Shown: in pieces, positions 1 to 5,278 of the stretch
Layout of the letters: each line of letters begins with the position of its first letter
Position numbering within the stretch: position 1 is the first letter of the stretch
Source: Candidatus Brocadiaceae bacterium
GTDB lineage: Bacteria; Planctomycetota; Brocadiia; SM23-32
Length of the DNA: 5,278 nt
Direction of reading: 5' to 3'
Assembly: GCA_003567495.1 (NCBI GenBank)
Contig: PWZK01000117.1
Location: 1-5,278, forward strand
Made by a program: the position numbers and the translations under genes
Notes under the pieces: generated by a model
The model's input: the letters and a program-made list of their open reading frames with translations, nothing else
Told to the model about the DNA's origin: nothing
The model's database searches: none

Positions 1-2022
1 AATCTGCCGCGGCTCCGGGGGGTGTGGCCCGTCAGAGATACCGAAGCGCCGCGCAACGGAGAGCTCGCAGAGCCCGATGTCGAATCCGAGCCGGCCCCGG
101 AAGACGTTTTCGCCGGAGAATTCGACAATCTTGTTGGGGCGTGGGAGGATGAATACCGGCCGGCGGGCAGGTATGATGATGCGATAGGTGAGTTTTTAGC
201 TCTGGCTCGTAAATGGTCCGAGAGCGAAGAAGCCGAAAAGGCACTGAATAAAGCGGCATTTATCTACCTGGCCTGGGGAGATATGCTGGCCGAAGAAAAG
301 GATTTTGCAGGCGCAGAAGAAAAATACCGGAAGGCCGAAGACACTGCTGCCGAAGGCAGCTCCTACGAAAACATCCTGGAGAGAAAAATGCCGTCGCTTC
401 TTTTGGCAAGAGCAATGCAGGCGCGCAGCGAACGGCGCTACGGCGATGCTGCAAAGCTGGCAAAAAAACTCTCAGATGATTATTCCGATGCTCAGGAAGC
501 CCGCCGGGCCCAGGAGCTGTTGCCTGCCATAGCCATGCAGCAGGCACAGGAAAAAAAAGATCAGGATGAAATAGAGAGCGCCATTTTGGAGTTGCAGGGT
601 CTGGTTAAAGATTTTCCGGATTCTCGGGAGGCTCGGCAAGCATCCGAAGAGCTGCTTCCGGCCCTGCATTTGGAAAGCGTTCGGGCCGCCCTTGCGGCCG
701 GCGATATCGAAGCAGCGCTCGAGCATGAGGCGGTACTTGAAGAATACTATCCCGCTTCGGATGAACTGGAGACAGCTCTCGGACTTCGGGCGGAGTGGCT
801 TTTGGAGAAGATGACAGCCCGCCTGGAAGATGACGACAGAGAAGCGGTCGGGGAGATCTTTAAGCAGCTGCGCTCCGAGTTCCCGGAAACCGATTATGCA
901 TTTCAGGCCGAACGTTTGTGGGCCGGCTTCGTGCCAGTCGGCGAAGAAGATCGCCTGGCCCCGGATGCTGCAGAGCAGCTGCTTTCAGAAGCGGAAGCCA
1001 ATATGGAAAAGGGTCGTTTTCAGGAAGCACTTGAGACACTTGAAAAAATAGTTCGCGCTACGGTTATGGATTCCGTCGCCGGCCGGGAAGCTTTCAGTCT
1101 GATTCCCGAATGCATCTATAAAGGCGCTGTGGAGGCTTACGGACGGGGGGAGCCCGGCAAACTACCCGAGACGATGGAGCATATCCTCGACGTGTTTGAG
1201 CATACACGGTGGGCAGAGCGTGCGATGGAAACTCTGAATCATTTTGAGGCCGCGCCTGACGGCATGGCCTATGTTCCGGCCGGCAGTTTCATCATGGGAG
1301 CCGACCGGGAGGATGTTATGAGGCAGATGGCGCCCCACTACCGTCAATCTGTGATCGAAAGCGAAGATGAGCTGAACCTGATTTTAGAATTGCAGGGTTA
1401 TGTATCCGAGATGCCGGCACATACCGTCCGAACAGGCGCGTTTTATATAGATGTAAAACCGGTTACAAAATCGGAATACAAAGATTTCATCGAAGCTGCG
1501 GGACACCGCAGGCCCGGAAACTGGCCGGAAGACCTGGATATCTCGGGGCGCGAAGATTTCCCGGTCACGGGTATAACTTACCACGATGCACTGGAGTATT
1601 CGCAGTGGGCCGGCAAAAGGCTGCCGACCGAAGAGGAATGGGAAAAGAGTGCGCGCGGCGTGGACGGAAGGCATTTTCCGTGGGGAGATGAGTTTGAAGA
1701 AGATATGGCGCACCACATGAAAGGCCCGCGGACGGGCGTAGCAAACGTCGGAAGCTATCCAGACGGCGCCGGCCCCTACGGCGTGCTGGATATGATAGGG
1801 AACGTCTGGGAGTGGACATCCAGCCATTTTTTGCCCTACGACAGAGATTCGGCTCCCGATCGGCGTGCTCCATACGGCGAGGACTACATGGTTCTGCGCG
1901 GCGGAGCATGGTGGTCGGAGGACACACGCGGGGTGCCGGTGAGTGTAACAAGACGATTGCCCGCCGAGCCCGGCGAATCGACCCGGTTCATCGGGTTTCG
2001 ATGCGTGAAAGACGTTGATTGA
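1..2022 (+). CDS. SUMF1/FGE-sulfatase-domain protein with N-terminal TPR-like repeats, 5' end outside the window
   Basis: The frame is open to the left edge, so the gene probably starts upstream. A GTG at 22 is the first possible start inside the window but has no convincing ribosome binding site. Residues below count from that GTG (666 aa). Residues 1-40 are acidic and proline-rich. Residues about 45-410 are helical, with anchors such as FPDS (198-201), YYPAS (242-246) and FPET (287-290) about 44 residues apart, like TPR repeats of BamD/YbgF-type proteins. Residues about 413-662 are an SUMF1 (FGE-sulfatase) domain: DGMAYVPAGSFIMG at its start, GKRLPTEEEWEKSARG (531-546), FPWGD (552-556), GNVWEW (593-598), LRGGAW (625-630) and GFRC (658-661). 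Aerobic FGE carries two catalytic cysteines just after the RGGS-type motif; here the aligned positions are about S632 and G637, so FGE activity is doubtful. No DinB-type partner domain, as in EgtB, is seen. The role is unknown; a scaffold, binding or divergent-enzyme role is possible. The stop is TGA at 2020-2022. Confidence 0.88.
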   Translation, partial: NLPRLRGVWPVRDTEAPRNGELAEPDVESEPAPEDVFAGEFDNLVGAWEDEYRPAGRYDDAIGEFLALARKWSESEEAEKALNKAAFIYLAWGDMLAEEKDFAGAEEKYRKAEDTAAEGSSYENILERKMPSLLLARAMQARSERRYGDAAKLAKKLSDDYSDAQEARRAQELLPAIAMQQAQEKKDQDEIESAILELQGLVKDFPDSREARQASEELLPALHLESVRAALAAGDIEAALEHEAVLEEYYPASDELETALGLRAEWLLEKMTARLEDDDREAVGEIFKQLRSEFPETDYAFQAERLWAGFVPVGEEDRLAPDAAEQLLSEAEANMEKGRFQEALETLEKIVRATVMDSVAGREAFSLIPECIYKGAVEAYGRGEPGKLPETMEHILDVFEHTRWAERAMETLNHFEAAPDGMAYVPAGSFIMGADREDVMRQMAPHYRQSVIESEDELNLILELQGYVSEMPAHTVRTGAFYIDVKPVTKSEYKDFIEAAGHRRPGNWPEDLDISGREDFPVTGITYHDALEYSQWAGKRLPTEEEWEKSARGVDGRHFPWGDEFEEDMAHHMKGPRTGVANVGSYPDGAGPYGVLDMIGNVWEWTSSHFLPYDRDSAPDRRAPYGEDYMVLRGGAWWSEDTRGVPVSVTRRLPAEPGESTRFIGFRCVKDVD

Positions 2023-2068
2023 TGTGTTCTGTGCGTCCGTGCGTTATATAGGACGTATAGGACCTAAA

Positions 2069-2180
2069 CCGGACAAGCCGGAATCTGGAATGTGGAATTA
2101 GAAATAAGATATTACGCATTTTCAGAGACTCCGCTCTGAAAATGGGGCGCCTGCCTGCAGCAGGCAGGCTTTCGGTGCAG
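2069..2180 (+). repeat. Dispersed intergenic repeat, copy A (pairs with 5066-5195)
   Basis: This stretch shares two blocks with 5066-5195 in the same orientation. Block 1 begins CCGGACAAGCCGG and is identical over 24 nt (2069-2092 and 5066-5089). It runs into GGAATNT heptamers, three here (2080-2100) and four in the other copy. Block 2 (2106-2149 and 5141-5183) differs by four substitutions and one gap. It holds a perfect hairpin with arms CATTTTCAGAG (2117-2127) and CTCTGAAAATG (2134-2144) around loop ACTCCG. Both copies end with TTCGGYGCAG (2171-2180 here). The copy begins 46 nt past the stop of the SUMF1-domain gene. No U-run follows the hairpin, so it does not look like a simple intrinsic terminator. 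Confidence 0.8.
2149..2169. repeat. Perfect 9-bp inverted repeat, possible terminator stem
   Basis: The arms GCCTGCCTG (2149-2157) and CAGGCAGGC (2161-2169) pair perfectly around the loop CAG. On the plus strand only TTT follows, so intrinsic termination of the upstream gene is possible but weakly supported. The second copy of the surrounding repeat has just two bases at this place (5184-5185), so the hairpin looks like an insertion into copy A or a loss from copy B. Confidence 0.6.
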
Positions 2181-2200
2181 TTTTCAGGCGCGGATAAATA

Positions 2201-2221
2201 TCCAATGTCCAATTTCCAATT
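2201..2221. repeat. Three tandem TCCAATN heptamers
   Basis: TCCAATG, TCCAATT and TCCAATT lie head to tail. The 10-mer AATATCCAAT that overlaps the start of this array (2197-2206) recurs at 2601-2610, next to the sulfatase stop codon. The period of 7 matches the GGAATNT heptamers at 2080-2100 and 5077-5104, although the motif differs. Confidence 0.6.
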
Positions 2222-2278
2222 TCAGGTTAAAAGGGCGGCATTTTTTGTTCGCCTTGTTTGAAAACACAGCAGATTTTA

Positions 2279-2350
2279 GCGCCAGCGGCGCGTCATGCTA
2301 AAGCCTGTGACGGCGCGAAAGTCCGGCAGGACTGAAGCAGAGTCACAGGA
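2279..2350 (+). repeat. 72-nt structured unit, left arm of the palindrome
   Basis: The order is: hairpin GCGCC-AGC-GGCGC (2279-2291), a 10-nt linker, outer stem CCTGTGAC (2304-2311) pairing with GTCACAGG (2342-2349), and inside it AGTCC-GGCA-GGACT (2320-2333). The inverted copy at 2491-2562 has exactly the same length and stem offsets. By eye about 50 of 72 positions agree, with AGCCTGTG and AGTCACAGGA fully conserved. Confidence 0.75.
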
Positions 2351-2490
2351 CACGCCGCACGCCACAATCGAGCACTGAAAGTGCGGTATAATATTAAGCC
2401 TCGCGCGTGGTCCAATTACATTTTTATGGCGCCACTGTGCGCGATCGTTTATATCGTCCCTTCAGGACTTCCGTTTGTGCGGACCCCCTC

Positions 2491-2562
2491 TCCTGTGACT
2501 GCGCTGCGGCCCTTTCGGGCCTGCGCTTCGCCACAGGCTATAACATATCGCGCTTTCAGCGC
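2491..2562 (-). repeat. 72-nt structured unit, right arm of the palindrome
   Basis: Read on the minus strand: hairpin GCGCT-GAA-AGCGC (2562-2550), linker GATATGTTAT, outer stem CCTGTGGC (2537-2530) with GTCACAGG (2499-2492, one G-U pair), and inner hairpin GGCCC-GAAA-GGGCC (2521-2508) with a GNRA-type loop. Against the left unit, two inner-stem pairs and one first-hairpin pair change on both sides so that pairing is kept. It begins 55 nt past the sulfatase stop, so it would lie in the 3' part of that transcript. No U-run follows it. Confidence 0.75.
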
Positions 2563-2617
2563 TTGCTTCGGTAGGCGCTTAATGTCCTGACATCAACAAC
2601 AATATCCAATTCACGCG

Positions 2618-4132
<1,515 letters not shown>

Positions 4133-4141
4133 GTTTTGTTA

Positions 4142-4146
4142 CTCTT
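4142..4146 (-). promoter_or_regulatory. Ribosome binding site of the sulfatase gene, overlapping the nadC stop
   Basis: Minus-strand AAGAG lies 9 nt before the sulfatase ATG and overlaps the last two bases of the nadC TAA (4147-4145). The tight spacing supports co-transcription and possibly translational coupling. Confidence 0.6.
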
Positions 4147-5056
4147 ATAAAGTTAATCGTAAATTCATGGCGATATCCAGTGCCGGTGCGCTGTGTGTCA
4201 GCGCGCCGACGGATATGCGGTCCACTCCGGGCAGCGCATGGCTGCGGACGTTTCTCAGCACTATGCCGCCGCTGACTTCAACTGTCGGGCGCATTGCTCC
4301 CGCGGCACAGGCCTCTTGAACATATTCAAGTGATTTGCTGATATTCTCCGGCCCCATGTTGTCCAGCAGTATGATATCGGGCTCTCCGGCCAGGGCTGCA
4401 CGCAGTTGTGGTATATTTTCCACTTCTACCGCAAGCCTGGGCGCGGCGTCGAGTGTTTTCATGGCTCCTATGGCATATTCTATTGCCTCCGTTTCATCAA
4501 TGCGGCGGGTCTCAGCAATTATACGCAGGTGGTTCTCTTTGATCATGGCCTGATCCCGGAGATTCATGCGGTGATTTACGCCACCGCCACAACCCACCGC
4601 GTATTTTTCAAGCAATCTCCACCCCGGCGTGGTCTTCCGCGTGTCCATGATCTCGACGCCGGTGCCGGATACTGCTTCCACAAACTTTCGAGTAAGCGAG
4701 GCAACGCCGCTAAGTTTCTGAAGAAAATTCAGGATTGTGCGCTCGGCCCTGAGAAGGTCGCCCGCCGGCCCGGTTATGTCGGCAAGCGGAGAATCTGCGC
4801 CCGTGAACGCACCCTCCTCAACCATAATCCGCGGATCCAGGTTTTTAAAAAACCGGGCGCAGATTCGCTCAAGTATCGGCAGGCCGCATATAACGCCTTT
4901 TTCTCTGGCCACTAGAGTGGCACGCGCAGTTAAATCATCTGGAATCAACGCCCTGGTGGTAACATCCTCAAACACAGCATCTTCTTTAAGGGCTTGTTGC
5001 AGGAACGGATCAAGGCGGGGCCAATCCTGAAATATGCGGGTAATTTTGTCGTTCAT
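4145..5056 (-). CDS. nadC: Nicotinate-nucleotide pyrophosphorylase (carboxylating), quinolinate phosphoribosyltransferase
   Basis: The enzyme converts quinolinate and PRPP to nicotinate mononucleotide, CO2 and pyrophosphate, the last step of the de novo branch that enters NAD synthesis; it is cytoplasmic and usually a dimer or hexamer. The 303 aa match the family's usual 280-300. An N-terminal domain with EDVTT (30-34) and REKGVICGLPI (51-61) is followed by the barrel with AERTILNFLQKLSG (104-117), DTRKTTPGWR (138-147), K151, CGGGVNHRMNL (156-166), IKENHL (172-177), VEVEN (210-214), LLDNM (230-234), EVSGGI (260-265) and DRISVGALTHSAPALDIAMNL (279-299). Basic residues expected to bind phosphate and quinolinate (R106, R140, K141, H162, R163, K173) are all present. 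ModD is a distant alternative, but the complete motif set favours NadC. The ATG at 5056 has only a weak GGGA two bases upstream. nadA and nadB are not in the window. It heads a two-gene unit with the sulfatase. Confidence 0.97.
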   Translation of the reverse strand: MNDKITRIFQDWPRLDPFLQQALKEDAVFEDVTTRALIPDDLTARATLVAREKGVICGLPILERICARFFKNLDPRIMVEEGAFTGADSPLADITGPAGDLLRAERTILNFLQKLSGVASLTRKFVEAVSGTGVEIMDTRKTTPGWRLLEKYAVGCGGGVNHRMNLRDQAMIKENHLRIIAETRRIDETEAIEYAIGAMKTLDAAPRLAVEVENIPQLRAALAGEPDIILLDNMGPENISKSLEYVQEACAAGAMRPTVEVSGGIVLRNVRSHALPGVDRISVGALTHSAPALDIAMNLRLTL

Positions 5057-5065
5057 TTTCCCAAC

Positions 5066-5195
5066 CCGGACAAGCCGGAATCTGGAATGGGGAATGTGGA
5101 ATTATGAATTTTTTGCCAAAAAAACAAGAAAATTACAATTAAGATACTATGCATTTCAGAGACTTCGCTCTGGAAATGGGGCGTCTTCGGCGCAG
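5066..5195 (+). repeat. Dispersed intergenic repeat, copy B, in the nadC leader
   Basis: This is the second copy of the repeat at 2069-2180, in the same orientation. It has four GGAATNN heptamers (5077-5104) instead of three, an extra AT-rich stretch of about 30 nt (5107-5140), and the hairpin CATTTCAGAG (5152-5161), loop ACTTCG, CTCTGGAAATG (5168-5178) with one unpaired G. It ends TTCGGCGCAG (5186-5195) and lacks the 21-nt inverted repeat of copy A. Its left edge is 9 nt before the nadC start, so on the nadC transcript the complement of the hairpin would form in the 5' leader. Confidence 0.8.
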
Positions 5196-5249
5196 TAGAC
5201 GTTGTCCCATTCGTAGTTGAAGGTTGAACGGCTACCCCCAACAAATCGC

Positions 5250-5278
5250 ATTTTATCCCATTGTCATATTGTTGTCAA
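5250..5278 (-). promoter_or_regulatory. Sigma-70-type promoter for nadC and the sulfatase
   Basis: On the minus strand a perfect -35 TTGACA (5278-5273) is followed after 17 nt by -10 TAAAAT (5255-5250), one base from consensus. Initiation near 5243 would give a leader of about 187 nt before nadC. The -35 box ends at the last base of the window, so upstream elements cannot be seen. Confidence 0.55.

Larger units (their letters stand above)
2279..2562. repeat. Imperfect palindrome of about 284 bp built from inverted hairpin units
   Basis: The stretch is symmetrical about position 2420. Going inward from each end there are: a 72-nt structured unit (2279-2350 plus, 2491-2562 minus), a spacer of 21 or 22 nt with partial similarity, a 13-nt hairpin (2372-2384 plus, GCACT-GAA-AGTGC; 2456-2468 minus, GTCCT-GAA-GGGAC), an AT-rich linker with GGTATAA or GATATAA, and inverted CGCGC/GTGG tracts (2402-2410 and 2432-2443). 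The centre is AT-rich. No plausible gene lies inside. The layout resembles paired REP-type hairpins (REPIN) or a non-autonomous element. No target-site duplication is visible and no transposase is present. The class is inference; the symmetry is read directly. Confidence 0.75.

Noticed and set aside
1384..1827. Leftward frame of 147 codons inside the SUMF1-domain gene
   Set aside because: It is antisense to a well-supported coding region, with no recognisable domain; the same holds for the other opposite-strand frames in the three genes.
2241..2246. Run of six T as an intrinsic terminator of the SUMF1-domain gene
   Set aside because: No stable GC-rich stem directly precedes the run; the only pairing is a bulged AAGGGCG/CGCCTT around it.
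2387..2392. Perfect TATAAT on the plus strand
   Set aside because: No -35-like hexamer lies about 17 nt upstream and no gene follows on that strand; it is part of the linker after the 13-nt hairpin, and the inverted copy has GATATAA at the same place.
2279..2562. Integron attC sites or a CRISPR array as explanation of the repeats
   Set aside because: There are no RYYYAAC/GTTRRRY ends, no gene cassettes, and no regularly spaced direct repeats with unique spacers; the units are inverted.
2381..2590. Rightward 69-codon frame in the intergenic region
   Set aside because: It lies wholly in the palindrome of hairpins and its composition is dictated by inverted repeats; it starts inside a hairpin and has no ribosome binding site.
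5053..5244. Leftward 63-codon frame (TTG start) whose TGA overlaps the nadC ATG as ATGA
   Set aside because: It translates straight through the dispersed repeat, has a TTG start without ribosome binding site, and its sequence resembles no family. The overlap is probably chance.

Overview
The window holds three substantial genes and two non-coding stretches rich in repeats. An SUMF1/FGE-sulfatase-domain gene, open at the left window edge, reads rightwards (to 2022). It converges on a leftward pair, nadC (5056 to 4145) followed by a type I sulfatase (4132 to 2618). Moderate GC, a Cys-type sulfatase, a large SUMF1-domain protein with helical repeats, and weak Shine-Dalgarno sequences would fit a member of the PVC group, for example a Kiritimatiellota- or Planctomycetota-like bacterium. 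No ribosomal or other marker gene is present, so this assignment is inference only.

Left part (1-2022): an acidic protein with helical repeats about 44 residues apart, ending in an SUMF1-type domain. That domain keeps the fold signatures but lacks the two active-site cysteines of true aerobic formylglycine-generating enzyme. It should not be assumed to activate the neighbouring sulfatase.

Middle (2023-2617, 595 bp without a convincing gene): first, one copy (2069-2180) of a dispersed intergenic repeat with an 11-bp hairpin; second, a small heptamer array (2201-2221); third, an imperfect palindrome of about 284 bp (2279-2562). The palindrome is made of two inverted structured units of 72 nt each plus two inner 13-nt hairpins. 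Paired bases change together between the two arms, which points to selected RNA or single-stranded DNA structure.

Right part (2618-5278): nadC and the sulfatase are 12 nt apart, and the sulfatase ribosome binding site abuts the nadC stop codon, so they are probably co-transcribed. A good sigma-70-type promoter lies at the extreme right edge (5250-5278, minus strand). Its transcript would have a leader of nearly 190 nt containing the second copy of the dispersed repeat (5066-5195), whose edge is only 9 nt from the nadC start. NadC makes nicotinate mononucleotide for NAD synthesis. The sulfatase removes sulfate esters from an unknown substrate and, unusually, shows no signal peptide. No shared pathway for the two is evident.
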